Source: Rhodopirellula sp.
GTDB lineage: Bacteria; Planctomycetota; Planctomycetia; Pirellulales; Pirellulaceae
NCBI GenBank assembly: GCA_002701385.1
Contig: NZVD01000090.1
Location: 31,830 to 95,829 of the forward strand
DNA: 64,000 bases
Direction of reading: 5' to 3'
Made by a program: the position numbers and the translations under genes. Below the pieces are notes generated by a model. It saw only the letters and a program-made list of their open reading frames with translations, was not told the origin of the DNA and did no database searches. Below, one piece after another: positions 26,501-36,216 of the stretch (within the stretch, counting starts at the first letter, position 1; the number at the start of each line of letters is the position of its first letter).

Positions 26501-28440
26501 CGTCGGACGGCACGGGAGACGATGCCTACCTGGCAGCGACTCGAAGTAAAGAAAAGCTTCGAGACTTCCTCTCTGCCATTCCTGCTATTCCGGACGACGG
26601 AGTACGAAGTAATCTGTATTCAAAAGTACTCCCTCTGGTCTCAACCCTACCCACTCAGTTAGAAGCTGAAGCGGGTGGTGCTTCCTTATCTCCTCCAGGC
26701 ATCCACGTTGATTTCTATCAACCGTCCATCGGAAATGTCGATATTAACAACCTCAATAAACTCACACCCAAAGAAAGTGGAATCGCCGATCATATTGGGA
26801 TGGATGTACCTCAACGAAAAGCCTCGGACGCATTCGCATTAAAATTCAGTGGCTACATTCGGGTGGATCAACCGGGGCGATATACGTTTTATGTCACTTC
26901 TGACGATGGCTCTCGAGTCTATCTCAATGATTCATTGTTGATCAACAATGACCGACTTCAAGGACCTACGGAACAGGCCGGTGAGATCGATCTGGCAGCC
27001 GGTAGTCATAAGCTCGTCGTCACTTACTTTGACAATGGCGGAGGCGATGCCCTGCGATTCCAGTGGTCAGGCCCTGGCATTAACAAACAGGACGTAGCCA
27101 AGGACCGACTCTCAGTCAGTTCCGGCGAGACGATTCACGACTTCGCTATAAACTCGCTCGCGGCCATCCCCGGACACGAAGCTGAAAAATTCGATGCATT
27201 AATTACACTCTTAAAGGCGGGACGGCAACGCACTTCCTCAATCAAAGCTCTGAGCCTCATTCCTGCAGACGCTTGGCCACCGGCACAACTACAACCATTG
27301 GCTGACAATTTAGTTTCATACTTAACCGAACTACCAGCAGCCTATCGAACAAGTGATGCCGCTGTTCAGGCTATTGAGCTGACCAAGACTGTCGCTGGCA
27401 AACTTCCTGATGCTCAAAAAGTAGCCATTGAAAACCGGCTCGAGAATCTCGACGTACGAGTGATTGCCATTGGCACAGTACCTCATCGAATGATTTATGA
27501 CAAAGAACAAATTGTCATCCAAACTGGCAAAACGGTTGAATTCAGATTCTCCAATACCGACAGTATGCCTCACAACTTCGTCATCACTATACCCGGAGCG
27601 ATGCAGGAAATCGGTGAATTGGCCGAGGCAACGGGGCGTGACCCCGATGCCATGGAACGACATTATGTGCCGAAGAGCAATAAAGTCCTACTCAACAGTA
27701 CCTTGCTACAAACCAATCAGGTTGAAGCATTAATCTTTGACGCTCCTAAGGAACCTGGAATCTATCCTTATGTCTGTACCTATCCGGGACACTGGCGGCG
27801 AATGTATGGCGCGTTATACGTGGTTGCCGATGTCGAGCAATACAATCTCAATCCGGAAGCCTATCTGGCAGACAACCAACTGGAATTCAAAGACGATCTA
27901 TTAAAGCTCAGCAGCCGTGGTCGGGAGTGGAAAGTCGAGGAATTACTTGCCGACGTTAACCCACTGCCTATGGGACGCAACTACGAAGTTGGACGTGAGC
28001 TGTTTAAGGTCGCGAGCTGTGTATCGTGTCATAAACTGGGAGACCAGGGTCGAGTGTTTGGACCTGACTTAGCAAAATTGGATGCTAAAACTTTCAACAC
28101 CAGTCACATTCTGGAGTCGATTATCGAACCTTCAAAAAAGATCGATGAGAAATTCCGATCGCACTCCTACTTACTGGTTTCAGGTAAACAGGTCACAGGT
28201 ATGGTCATCAAGGAAACTACGGATGAACTACATGTCGTAATCGACCCATTGGCTAAAGATAAAGCGACTATCATTGCCAAGGACGACATTGATGCCCAAA
28301 AGAAATCTGAAGTATCCCTGATGCCCAAAGGTTTACTCGATAAACTTTCCCGTGAAGAGATTCTTGACCTAATCGCCTATGTCATGGCCAAAGGTGATAA
28401 AAAGCACAAGGTGTACATGCATGAACACCACGATCACTAA
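23521..28440 (+). CDS. SGNH-propeller-HEAT-PA14-azurin-cytochrome c fusion (PVC CxxCH protein)
   Basis: A 1639-residue exported protein with many domains in order. After the signal peptide (LPTLSILLISLAVPGQADA) comes an SGNH/GDSL-hydrolase-like domain (about 30-235; IAVIGNNLADRM, VFCFFGFNEAL, NGVHLLDHGADAV). A dehydrogenase-type propeller follows at about 370-690 (ILAFPDKDADGKADECIIFAD, DTHHSANAFVIGPDGGLYWS, SDWSNALIGHMQHN). HEAT-like helices occupy about 700-1040 and PA14 about 1060-1190 (GRYTFYVTSDDGSRVYLND). An azurin-like cupredoxin at about 1310-1440 has its ligands in MPHNFVI and CTYPGHWRRM. A C-terminal cytochrome c carries CVSCHK near 1499. Such a chain could oxidise a carbohydrate and pass electrons via copper and heme; that is inference. 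Its end overlaps the next gene. Confidence 0.9.
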   Translation: MIRFTLPTLSILLISLAVPGQADAQALELPTNSRIAVIGNNLADRMQHQGWLEAYIQAIHPKQKISFRHLGFTGDEVNVRPRSNNFGSADQWLTKVQADVVFCFFGFNEALRGPESMEQFKQHLTSMLEGMKQQRYNGESAPTIVLFSPIAHEDLHNPHLPDGSENNPKLLAATTAMSEVCKQQNVRFVDLFRPTLALYEGSSKPLTLNGVHLLDHGADAVAKIMIDRLFGLNANQVAKREQIERIREAVLERNYYWFSRYRVVDGYNVYGGRSTLNWFGQSNADVMKREMEIFDVMTDNRDALVWASANGKDFEVKDDNLPEELVVRTNKPGALEGGFHPYLEGADAISKMTVAEGMQVNLFASEAEFPELVNPVQMCVDPNGVLYASVWPSYPHWNPIQPRTDRILAFPDKDADGKADECIIFADKLNSITGIEFWGGGMLVAAPPEIWFLKDTDGDMVADKKVRMLQGVSSADTHHSANAFVIGPDGGLYWSRGIFNVANMETPTKTYRSTASGVYRFDPRTFEMEFVFPIGPNPHGDVFDQWGFQFANDGTGGTGSYVNIGKGMGNKQWFKKRVRPVAATGILSSSHFPEANNGNFLICNVIGFQGVLQHEVSFNGADITAEEIEPILYSSDPTFRPSDIEIGGDGAIYVSDWSNALIGHMQHNMRDPNRDAQHGRIYRVTYEGRPLVQHPQMIGASVEDILPAFLLPENGIRYRARLELSGREAKSTLQTVARWTKTLNPKDNIEAQALLECLWVFEEQRVANLELLLRVFEAEDERHRAAAIRTLGHWAGKIEGWESVLSQAAQDTSALVRAEVAKAAVELQGLAAAEAVFEVAVRPTDPELTTVLNYATRSLNVDAIVNDAIANNKPLSKAAQLYVLRNATIADLMKLEPSEAVYLAILARENANAEQLSVAIDGLSKLQKTDPAALIVDLLKQRDAEGQSGILGLGTLLNLQPAQELAPHAATIESLAVNGQTNDTRRFAFAAWIASDGTGDDAYLAATRSKEKLRDFLSAIPAIPDDGVRSNLYSKVLPLVSTLPTQLEAEAGGASLSPPGIHVDFYQPSIGNVDINNLNKLTPKESGIADHIGMDVPQRKASDAFALKFSGYIRVDQPGRYTFYVTSDDGSRVYLNDSLLINNDRLQGPTEQAGEIDLAAGSHKLVVTYFDNGGGDALRFQWSGPGINKQDVAKDRLSVSSGETIHDFAINSLAAIPGHEAEKFDALITLLKAGRQRTSSIKALSLIPADAWPPAQLQPLADNLVSYLTELPAAYRTSDAAVQAIELTKTVAGKLPDAQKVAIENRLENLDVRVIAIGTVPHRMIYDKEQIVIQTGKTVEFRFSNTDSMPHNFVITIPGAMQEIGELAEATGRDPDAMERHYVPKSNKVLLNSTLLQTNQVEALIFDAPKEPGIYPYVCTYPGHWRRMYGALYVVADVEQYNLNPEAYLADNQLEFKDDLLKLSSRGREWKVEELLADVNPLPMGRNYEVGRELFKVASCVSCHKLGDQGRVFGPDLAKLDAKTFNTSHILESIIEPSKKIDEKFRSHSYLLVSGKQVTGMVIKETTDELHVVIDPLAKDKATIIAKDDIDAQKKSEVSLMPKGLLDKLSREEILDLIAYVMAKGDKKHKVYMHEHHDH

Positions 28441-29965
28441 ACTTCTACTTTGCTTAACCCTACTGACAACTCTGACGCCCACAGCCCCAGCCGACTGGCC
28501 TCAGGCTGCCGGCCCCACATATGACTTTGTCGACACGGGTAAAACGCCAACTCACTTTAGTGGAACCCGAGGTACGAATATCCGCTGGCGTGCGAAGCTA
28601 CCCAACACTGGCCAGGGCACACCTGTGGTCGTCGGAGATCGCGTGTTCATTCAATGCCACGAACCGATTCAGGCGGACACTGAAATGAGTTCCCTCACCG
28701 TGGGACTCTGTTTCGACGCAAATTCTGGTGAAGAACTTTGGCGACGAGAACTACCTGCCGCACGAACGACCGACTTATCAAGTTTGTTTAGCGATAACAC
28801 AGCTGCCTCAGCAGTCGCCACCAAAGAACTCGTAGCCTTCGTTAATGTGGGCGGACGCATCTCTGTGTTTGATCACGATGGCAAGCAAAAATGGACATAC
28901 GCCTGGGTACCCTTTGGACGTCATCACTCAAGACAACACGAACCGTTCCTGTTTGAAAATCAAATTATTATCCTCAAAACAATCAAGGACGACCTACCCA
29001 TCTCGGCCACAACCAAAGCGGGCTCTCACCCGTTAGGAAGAGGTAAAGAGTACTGGACGCATCTACATGCCTTTGATCTCGTGTCTGGAAAGACAACTTG
29101 GATAGCAAAAACTGGCACAGGGATTCACGCGGCATCTCGCTTTGGCATTTACCAGGGTAAGCCAATTATCCTGACCGGTCGCGGTGGAGGTCACCAACCA
29201 CCTGAAGAACCGTTTGGGATTTCCCGAGTAAATGCAAAAGACGGTTCTACTGATTGGGATGCCGGGGTCCATGGATATCCCTCTGCTCAAAACGTTACCT
29301 GGAACAAAAATGGAGTCTATGGATTTGGAGGGCAAACTCATTTTTCACTCGACCTGACAACCGGCTCTCCCAGTTCGATGACGTCATTGACTGACGACGT
29401 CTCTGTCACATCCGGTTTCCCAAATTACAGTACGCAAAGACATCAGCAGTTTAAGCCAGCCAAAAAGGCGATCACCTACCAGACAAACATTGTCGTAGGC
29501 GACTATCATTATTTCCTCTCTCATAAAGCGGGATTCATTGGCCGCGTTCATTTGAAATCCAATTCGGTAGAGTACCTACAGGTTCCGTTGCAAGTTGTGC
29601 GTAATATAAAAACCAAAGAGGAAAAGTATCTGTTCGATAAAACACTTCCTAATGATATGAAGAACGCGGATGGTTTTCTTGCAACGCAGGATCGGCGAAA
29701 TGCGGGAAATGGATGGGGCCATGTCTCGGCAGCCAGCCCAACAGTGGTCGGAGATGTCATGTACCTCCCGACCATGGTCGGCACCGTCTATGTGTTGAAA
29801 TGGAATGTAGATCAATTCGATGAAAACACCTTGCTATCGGTTAGTGACCTTGGGCCGGCGGGGAAAACCTGGACGCTGTCGAGTCTCGCCCATTCAAAGG
29901 GACGACTCTATGCACGGACATTGAAAGAACTCATCTGCATTGAAACTCCACAGGATTTACCATGA
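28421..29965 (+). CDS. PQQ-like beta-propeller protein, exported
   Basis: A 514-residue paralog of the propeller at 5207. The ATG at 28421 gives the signal peptide MNTTITKLLLCLTLLTTLTPTAPA and overlaps the end of the fusion gene by 20 bases; the track start at 28379 adds 14 residues. Blades show the PQQ-repeat pattern (DANSGEELWRRELPA, GRISVFDHDGKQKWTYAW, KDGSTDWDAGVHG, GTVYVLKWNVDQFDE). GRGGGHQPPEEPFG and NGWGHVSAASPTVVGD match the paralog. No catalytic site is visible. Its stop overlaps the next start by four bases (ATGA), so the three genes form one operon. Confidence 0.88.
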   Translation: MNTTITKLLLCLTLLTTLTPTAPADWPQAAGPTYDFVDTGKTPTHFSGTRGTNIRWRAKLPNTGQGTPVVVGDRVFIQCHEPIQADTEMSSLTVGLCFDANSGEELWRRELPAARTTDLSSLFSDNTAASAVATKELVAFVNVGGRISVFDHDGKQKWTYAWVPFGRHHSRQHEPFLFENQIIILKTIKDDLPISATTKAGSHPLGRGKEYWTHLHAFDLVSGKTTWIAKTGTGIHAASRFGIYQGKPIILTGRGGGHQPPEEPFGISRVNAKDGSTDWDAGVHGYPSAQNVTWNKNGVYGFGGQTHFSLDLTTGSPSSMTSLTDDVSVTSGFPNYSTQRHQQFKPAKKAITYQTNIVVGDYHYFLSHKAGFIGRVHLKSNSVEYLQVPLQVVRNIKTKEEKYLFDKTLPNDMKNADGFLATQDRRNAGNGWGHVSAASPTVVGDVMYLPTMVGTVYVLKWNVDQFDENTLLSVSDLGPAGKTWTLSSLAHSKGRLYARTLKELICIETPQDLP

Positions 29966-32334
29966 ATAACTGGCGGACGATCATCGCGACGATATTTCTA
30001 TCAGGTTGCTACCTCCTTTCTGCAAAAGCCTCAAACAATATTGTTCTTCCAACTGACGAGCTAAAGCTACTTCCGGGATTTCAGGCCGAGATTGTTGCGG
30101 CCTTTCCAAAAGAGCAGGCATCCATTATCAGTTTGGCGACAGACGGTCAGGGACACATTCTGGCCAGTAGCCAAAACGACAAACTTTTTCGAATCGTCCC
30201 CGGAAAGCTAGGACAACAACACCCTGCAACCAGCATTCACAATTTGAATGTGGAATTTGGAGGCGGACATGGGCTGCTCGTTGCTTTTAACAGTCTGTAT
30301 CTGGTAAAGGCAGATGGGACGGGTGACAGTGGCGTTTACCGATTGAAGGATACAGATGGGAAAGGGAATTATTCAAACCCTGAATTAATCCTTCCTATCC
30401 CTGGCCGCGGTGAACATGGTGGACACGGTTTGGTGGTAGGACCACATGGCAAGTGGATCTATCTCATCGCAGGCAATGCAACCGGTACACCAGCCAATCT
30501 CACTGCCGACCATACCACCAAACCAAAAGCGACCCCAAACTATCAGGTCCCTAAACGACAAGGCTGGGTGATTCGTTTCTCTCCGGATGGAAGTCAACGC
30601 GAGATGTTTTGCGACGGTCTCAGAAATGCTTACGACATCGCCTTCAATCGGCAGGGGGATCTATTCACATTCGACTCCGACAATGAAGGCTTTATGGGTC
30701 TACCGTGGTATCGCCCTGCCAATGTCTATCATTTGATCAGCGGAGCAGATTACGGTTGGCGTCAAAGCCCTCAAAATCTGATGCCCTACTATCCGGATAC
30801 ACTGCCCCCGGTCATAGAGATTGGGCCAGGTTCTCCAACCGGCGTCGTATTCGGAGACAAAACACATTTCCCTGATAAATACCAACAGGCGTTCTATGTT
30901 TGTGATTGGAGTTACGGACGAATTTATGCCGTTCATCTTAAGTCTAACGGCGCGGGGTACAAAGCCTCTTGGGAGTTCTTTGCCAGCGGGACACCACTTG
31001 CCGTGACCGACATCGTCGTGGGACATGATGGTGCCCTTTATTTCTCTACGGGTGGTCGCGGTAACCCATCAAAAATCTACCGTATCTTCCACGCTCATCA
31101 GAATGACATCGGCAATAAGATCGACTTATCGAATGCCACCAAAGATCTGCAGAAACTCAGTTCCTTGAACACATCGGGGACTCCTGTCAGTTACGAATCT
31201 CTGGCTGCCTCGCTGAAGTCCGAGGATCGCACCATCCGATACGCTGCCCGGATGGTATTAGAACACCAGCCCTTTGAGGATTGGATTGAACATACACTTA
31301 CCGAGCCTCATGCGACGGCATTACTTGAAGGACTAACGGCAGCCACTCGTCAGGCCACTCCAGCATTCAGGCAGCGTCTGACAGACAAGCTAACATCACT
31401 CCAATGGAAGTCTCTCACTACAGAGCAAAAGCTCAACACGCTTCGTCTCTTTGCTATTGTTTTGGCACGAATGGGAATGCCTAAAGGGTCTGAACATTCG
31501 CAAACATTGAATTATTTGAATCCCCTGTTTCCGTCCCCTGACAGTAACATCAATAAAGAGCTCGCTAAACTGCTTAGTCACTTTCAACCTGAGCAGTTCA
31601 CGGACCGCATTCTACAGTCGATATCTGAATCAGAATCACTGATGACTCAGCTGCACTTCCTCTCCATTTTGATGGACGAAGGTATACACAACTTTACTCC
31701 GGAGCAAGCGGAACAACTAACGAGTGCGATCAATCCTTACGAATTGCGAGCCGTCGCTCATCGGAAGTACCGTGAACAAAGTGAACAACTACAGCAATTA
31801 ATAAGAACCCTGAGATTACCGGAAGGCGATGGGGAAATGCCATCACGCCCGGTCGTGCAGAATTGGAAACTCACAGACTTGTTGCCACTCGCTTCCAAAT
31901 CCTCACTCGACTCGGGCAGTGCCGTGCAAGGGAAAGTGGCGTTTCGAGCGGTCCGTTGTGACAACTGTCATCGACTAGGTAATGCCGGAGGGGTGCTGGG
32001 GCCCAGCTTAAATGGACTGTCCGGACGATATACCCCGCAAGCCATCCTGGAACATGTCGTCCATCCCAGTCGCGTGATCTCTGATCAGTATCAGTCCGCC
32101 AACTTTATCCTCAAAGACGGCCGTCAGTTAAACGGACAAATCGTCAATTTATCCAGTGGAAGCTATCAAGTACGGACTGATCCATTTCGCCCCTTTGCCC
32201 GTACCACCATCCGAACCCAAGATGTGGAAGAAGTACTACCCTCGAAAGTGTCTCTTATGCCGTCCGGCTTACTTGATTCACTGTCCAAAGAAGAAATTCG
32301 CGATTTACTCGTCTACCTGTTAGACCCTGAGTAA
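29962..32334 (+). CDS. Sorbosone-dehydrogenase-like propeller with C-terminal cytochrome c
   Basis: A 790-residue exported protein. A signal peptide (IIATIFLSGCYLLSAKA) is followed by a glucose/sorbosone-dehydrogenase-like propeller at about 30-370 (KLLPGFQAEIVAAFP, GGHGLLVAFNSLYLV, FCDGLRNAYDIAFNRQGDLFT, VCDWSYGRIYAVHL). A helical linker, probably HEAT-like, spans about 380-620. A PVC-type cytochrome c at about 650-785 has the heme site CDNCHRLG near 666 and a distal block KVSLMPSGLLDSLSKEEI. That block is nearly the same as in the fusion protein two genes upstream. It probably oxidises a sugar-like compound outside the cytoplasm and delivers electrons to a shared acceptor. It is the last gene of the operon. 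Confidence 0.9.
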   Translation: MNNWRTIIATIFLSGCYLLSAKASNNIVLPTDELKLLPGFQAEIVAAFPKEQASIISLATDGQGHILASSQNDKLFRIVPGKLGQQHPATSIHNLNVEFGGGHGLLVAFNSLYLVKADGTGDSGVYRLKDTDGKGNYSNPELILPIPGRGEHGGHGLVVGPHGKWIYLIAGNATGTPANLTADHTTKPKATPNYQVPKRQGWVIRFSPDGSQREMFCDGLRNAYDIAFNRQGDLFTFDSDNEGFMGLPWYRPANVYHLISGADYGWRQSPQNLMPYYPDTLPPVIEIGPGSPTGVVFGDKTHFPDKYQQAFYVCDWSYGRIYAVHLKSNGAGYKASWEFFASGTPLAVTDIVVGHDGALYFSTGGRGNPSKIYRIFHAHQNDIGNKIDLSNATKDLQKLSSLNTSGTPVSYESLAASLKSEDRTIRYAARMVLEHQPFEDWIEHTLTEPHATALLEGLTAATRQATPAFRQRLTDKLTSLQWKSLTTEQKLNTLRLFAIVLARMGMPKGSEHSQTLNYLNPLFPSPDSNINKELAKLLSHFQPEQFTDRILQSISESESLMTQLHFLSILMDEGIHNFTPEQAEQLTSAINPYELRAVAHRKYREQSEQLQQLIRTLRLPEGDGEMPSRPVVQNWKLTDLLPLASKSSLDSGSAVQGKVAFRAVRCDNCHRLGNAGGVLGPSLNGLSGRYTPQAILEHVVHPSRVISDQYQSANFILKDGRQLNGQIVNLSSGSYQVRTDPFRPFARTTIRTQDVEEVLPSKVSLMPSGLLDSLSKEEIRDLLVYLLDPE

Positions 32335-32347
32335 GAACGTCCTATTA

Positions 32348-35300
32348 TTAGGGGTAAATCTGAACCTCATTCAGGCCACCGCCTAGCCCCCAGTACGAGT
32401 CGACATAGATTCTCACTTTACGAGCCTGAGTCGATTCGAATTCAGTGATTTGCCAACCGTCACCGAACGGTACCGCCACGCCGGGCTCGAGCATGCCGGC
32501 GAATGTCGCACTGTACTTACCGAAGTGCTGCGGATATTTAAACGCTGCCTGAAAGGGCCGATCAAACACCTTTCCAAATTGACGATTTTTCGTCGCCAAC
32601 ACCTGATCGTTTTCATCCCTCAGTTCAATTCGATACTTCATCGTAGCGAAGTCATTCAGCCCCGCGTTGGCCGTATTTAGTACTCTGACTTCGGATACAG
32701 CTTGATCTACCTTCCATTCATATTCAATCCAACCGGTCTGCTGATAAGGAAGCAGCCAATAGGTCGGGGCAACATAAAATGGAAAGGTGGCCATTTCATC
32801 ACTTATCAAAGGATGTTTGTCAGGGCCATATCCACCTAACGACGCCGTCTCTATAGGACGCTGAAGATAGTTCAGTTTTCCATCCGCTGGAAACTCTGAA
32901 GTTTTATTATCAATCGTTAAGTAAGGTGAGAAGCGAATACTGCGACTCCCAGATGCCGTGACGCGTGCTTCCCGTGCCAGATTCTTCTCCAGAGATTCAT
33001 CTCGTTCAGCAAGTTGTTGCTGTAGGATCGGAGCCAGGCCAGCCTGAAGCTGCTGTTGGCTAACCTGTGAGTTATGTTCAATCGTTGCAACCGTTGGATC
33101 TGACTGGAATCGCAATCGGTTGTCGGCAATTTGAACGCCATTACCCAACGGATAAGTCTTCCCAAACATGGTCAACTCTGTGGCTCCATCGACCGAGGCG
33201 CGAACTTGTGAGATTTGCCCAACACTGTTCATGATGAGTGCCAGGTCCAATGGTCCTGAGTTCTTAAAAATCTCCTGCCCATCCAGAGCAAGATAAGCTG
33301 CCTTCCGCATATATATCTGCTCGATATTCTCGTCATCGGTAATGCGGAACCAGGCCAGTTCAGCAGCGACCGTACCCCATTGAAATGTAATGGGTTGAGC
33401 CGCATCAACCACGAGCCAATCCGCTTCAAATTCTCCTCTGGGTATCTTGATCACACTGGCATCACCTATCCGTTTTACTTCGGCATGAATCACCTCCCCA
33501 TCTTTCTTAAGAGGATTGAGCAATGTGACAAAGGTTTGCTGTTTGGTTTGAGTCAGCTTTCCCAGTGGCTCAATCGTAAGCTCCCCGATTTGTAACACCG
33601 AATCTTCATGAATGTGATTAGGCGGATGCGAATATTCCGCGGCAAGCAAGCCACCGCGAATCTCCTGCACATCCTGCCCTGGTGGAACTGAGAAGTGGAC
33701 ATATTCTGTTTCCATCCAATCCGTTGTCTTTGTCAGTGAACGAGTATCTCGAAGGCTTAAAGAATCTGGGACGTTATAGACTTCATTACATTGCGCCACA
33801 ACACGTCCTTCGGCATCGAGTAGCGTGAGCGGAATTTTCCAGGCAAGATTTTCATAGACGGCCAGGTCACTCTTTTGATATCGAACTTTCATGCGATAGC
33901 GATGCCCTGCCTTAAGCGTTTGACGTACCTTAAACTGATTCAGACTCTCCCCCTGCTTACGCACTAAAGCTGACTTACCTTGCAAGTAATAGGCAACGTC
34001 CGGCAAGCCTGCTTCCGATTCAGAGGGATAGACGAGCTTCCCTGTCCCTGACCAGTGTTTGGGGGAGATGACCGCTGCTGTTTCATTCGTCGTTTCATAT
34101 TGTCCCGCCATAGCCCGCATGGTCAGTAGATTGTGATCGTAGGTATACGCAACTTTGGGTTGCCCGGGAGCACTTTCCAATTCAACCTCCACTTCATCAG
34201 GCACGAGGAATTGAAACGCTAAATCTGCATTGGGTCGTTTAAGCCTGACCATTTTATCGGTGATCGTTTCATAGGTGGCTGTATTCCCGTCCTCATCTCC
34301 GTGCACTGAATTCCACGTTTGCCATTGCCAGCCATGAAACCTCGCATCTTCATGGGCCACATGGTCAACAAAAATGAAATAATCTCTTCCCGGCTCATCC
34401 TTCACATACATGATGTCACGATCTTTTCGGGTGTAGTGTTCAGGAAGTTCATCGTGTCCGGAAGGTTTGTAATATTGAATATTACTTTTGGCGGCTGCCG
34501 TATGGATGATCGCGAGTTTTTCGCCATCCCAACTACTAGTGACTTTCATGGAAGGAGCAAGAGATTCCCGTTCGGTCAGCACACCTGATTCCGCGGCCTG
34601 ATAGCCATGCCATTTATAGTGCCATGACATCCCCGATGACGTGCCCAGTATTTCTCCGAGAGACGAAAGGAAGATGTCTCCGTTGACATACATGTAGGTA
34701 TGTCCCATGCCATAACCACTACGAATCATACTCATCCGGTCGGTCGTCTTAAAGAGCTCAAGCGGCTTGCGAACTTCCGGTTGATACACTTCCGGGCGTG
34801 TCCATAATAAAGTGATGATTTCGGCATGACCGGATTGATGTGCGTCATGCGAAGAAAACTCAAACTGTTTCTTCTCGTTAACTTTGACCATCGACTGATT
34901 GATGAAATAGGATGCAGCAGACTTCGGATTTCGATAGGCGAAGTCGTACCACCACGGACTTCCCGAGGCTGATCCGGGGAGCTCGATTGGTTTGCCTGAA
35001 ATGACGCCGGCAATCCCCTGGTACCCAGGATCAATAGGACTCTGGAACATCCCAACCGGAGGTACGGTTGATTCATGCATGATCGGATAATAAGTTGCCT
35101 GCTCAATTCCCGGATGTCGTCGCAGGTCGATGCCTCGAACATTATTCAAACAGACCGCAGCAGTGTACAGATTTTGCATGGAGACACTCCAGTAACCTGG
35201 CATACCAGCCTCCAATCCCTGCCCTGCCCATCCAATATCGTGAGTCAGCAGCCAATGATAGGTCTGTAGATAACTTGTCAGCCAACGTTTAGCATCTGGG

Positions 35301-36025
35301 TACTCATCTCCCAAAACCAAGCACCCGATCAGGGCTCCGGCAAAAACATTATTCCCCTGGTTCTTACTACGTAAGTGATGAAGCCCCATTGCCGGAGTAT
35401 GTAACACGAGTCGAAAGTATGGTTCCACAACTTTCTCGGCAATAATGTCGCGTGCCTGACGACGTTGCTGTTCTGAGAGAGCGTCCCAGATGAAATCCAC
35501 TGTGAAAGCGGAATTACGAGCATACATTCCAGCATGTATTTGCGGCATTGCTGCACCACTCCAGGTAAACCATCCCCAACGATTGGCACGTGCTGCTGTG
35601 GTAAACACATCCCAGGCAACCTCCGCATACTTCTTTTCACCGGTCAGCAGATAGACAAAAGCAGCCGATGTCATACGAGTTTGCATTTGTTCGGCAAGCC
35701 GCTTTGCCATTTCTCTGGTGGCAGCATCTTTGGTCACCGCATCAAACTCAATGGTGAGATCCAGAATGGATTCCAGTCGCTGATCCATCAACGGCTTATC
35801 GTTCGGCCAATGGTTCACCAATTCATCAGCACGCTTGCGAATACCACTCAGCATCGAAGACCAGGGTTCGACTTTTACTTTTTCACGTATCTCATCGACT
35901 TCAGCCGACTGGAGAAGCAGACCGATCCCTGGCGATGGCAACTCCTGCGCAGTAGTGATCAGCGGTAAGCACCAAGCCCATATTGCAAAAAACGTAGAGG
36001 CTGTAAAAAAACGAAAGCGACTCAT
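32348..36025 (-). CDS. Large exported protein, heparinase II/III or alginate-lyase-like
   Basis: A 1225-residue protein with a signal peptide (FFTASTFFAIWAWCLPLITTAQ). The first 400 or so residues look like the alpha/alpha-barrel of polysaccharide lyases (FVYLLTGEKKYAEVAWDVF, NQGNNVFAGALIGCLVLGDEYPDA, WAGQGLEAGMPGYWSVSMQNLY). A beta-rich heparinase II/III-type domain follows (MIRSGYGMGHTYMYVNGDIFLSSLGE, DYFIFVDHVAHED). Putative catalytic Asn/His/Tyr residues in NQGNN and GYWSVS cannot be pinned down by eye. The C-terminal 500 residues are beta-sandwich-like and unassigned. It probably cleaves uronate-containing glycans. It is convergent with the propeller operon (13 bases apart) and divergent from a sulfatase. 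Confidence 0.72.
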   Translation of the reverse strand: MSRFRFFTASTFFAIWAWCLPLITTAQELPSPGIGLLLQSAEVDEIREKVKVEPWSSMLSGIRKRADELVNHWPNDKPLMDQRLESILDLTIEFDAVTKDAATREMAKRLAEQMQTRMTSAAFVYLLTGEKKYAEVAWDVFTTAARANRWGWFTWSGAAMPQIHAGMYARNSAFTVDFIWDALSEQQRRQARDIIAEKVVEPYFRLVLHTPAMGLHHLRSKNQGNNVFAGALIGCLVLGDEYPDAKRWLTSYLQTYHWLLTHDIGWAGQGLEAGMPGYWSVSMQNLYTAAVCLNNVRGIDLRRHPGIEQATYYPIMHESTVPPVGMFQSPIDPGYQGIAGVISGKPIELPGSASGSPWWYDFAYRNPKSAASYFINQSMVKVNEKKQFEFSSHDAHQSGHAEIITLLWTRPEVYQPEVRKPLELFKTTDRMSMIRSGYGMGHTYMYVNGDIFLSSLGEILGTSSGMSWHYKWHGYQAAESGVLTERESLAPSMKVTSSWDGEKLAIIHTAAAKSNIQYYKPSGHDELPEHYTRKDRDIMYVKDEPGRDYFIFVDHVAHEDARFHGWQWQTWNSVHGDEDGNTATYETITDKMVRLKRPNADLAFQFLVPDEVEVELESAPGQPKVAYTYDHNLLTMRAMAGQYETTNETAAVISPKHWSGTGKLVYPSESEAGLPDVAYYLQGKSALVRKQGESLNQFKVRQTLKAGHRYRMKVRYQKSDLAVYENLAWKIPLTLLDAEGRVVAQCNEVYNVPDSLSLRDTRSLTKTTDWMETEYVHFSVPPGQDVQEIRGGLLAAEYSHPPNHIHEDSVLQIGELTIEPLGKLTQTKQQTFVTLLNPLKKDGEVIHAEVKRIGDASVIKIPRGEFEADWLVVDAAQPITFQWGTVAAELAWFRITDDENIEQIYMRKAAYLALDGQEIFKNSGPLDLALIMNSVGQISQVRASVDGATELTMFGKTYPLGNGVQIADNRLRFQSDPTVATIEHNSQVSQQQLQAGLAPILQQQLAERDESLEKNLAREARVTASGSRSIRFSPYLTIDNKTSEFPADGKLNYLQRPIETASLGGYGPDKHPLISDEMATFPFYVAPTYWLLPYQQTGWIEYEWKVDQAVSEVRVLNTANAGLNDFATMKYRIELRDENDQVLATKNRQFGKVFDRPFQAAFKYPQHFGKYSATFAGMLEPGVAVPFGDGWQITEFESTQARKVRIYVDSYWGLGGGLNEVQIYP

Positions 36026-36150
36026 TTCAAATCCGTGAGGCTGGAGGGATACTACGCTCGATTATATCATCCCGCCTTCTCGGATTTCCGGTATCGTGTG
36101 GACCAGAAAGATGAATACTACAATCCACTCAAAACACCTTCCATTGCTTG

Positions 36151-36181
36151 TTGTAGCCAACTCGAACAATCTGTTTATAAT
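36151..36181 (+). promoter_or_regulatory. Possible sigma-70 promoter of the sulfatase at 36217
   Basis: A perfect TATAAT at 36176-36181 lies 36 bases before the preferred ATG. A weak -35 candidate, TTGTAG at 36151-36156, is 19 bases upstream of it, which is a long spacer. It lies in the divergent gap between the lyase and the sulfatase. The call rests on sequence match only. Confidence 0.35.
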
Positions 36182-36216
36182 GAGTGCCGGAATGCCATCC
36201 CCTTTCTATTTCAACC

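Noticed and set aside
32334-32352. CCTA/TAGG hairpin between the convergent operon end and the lyase gene
   Set aside because: The stem is only 4 bp and there is no T run.
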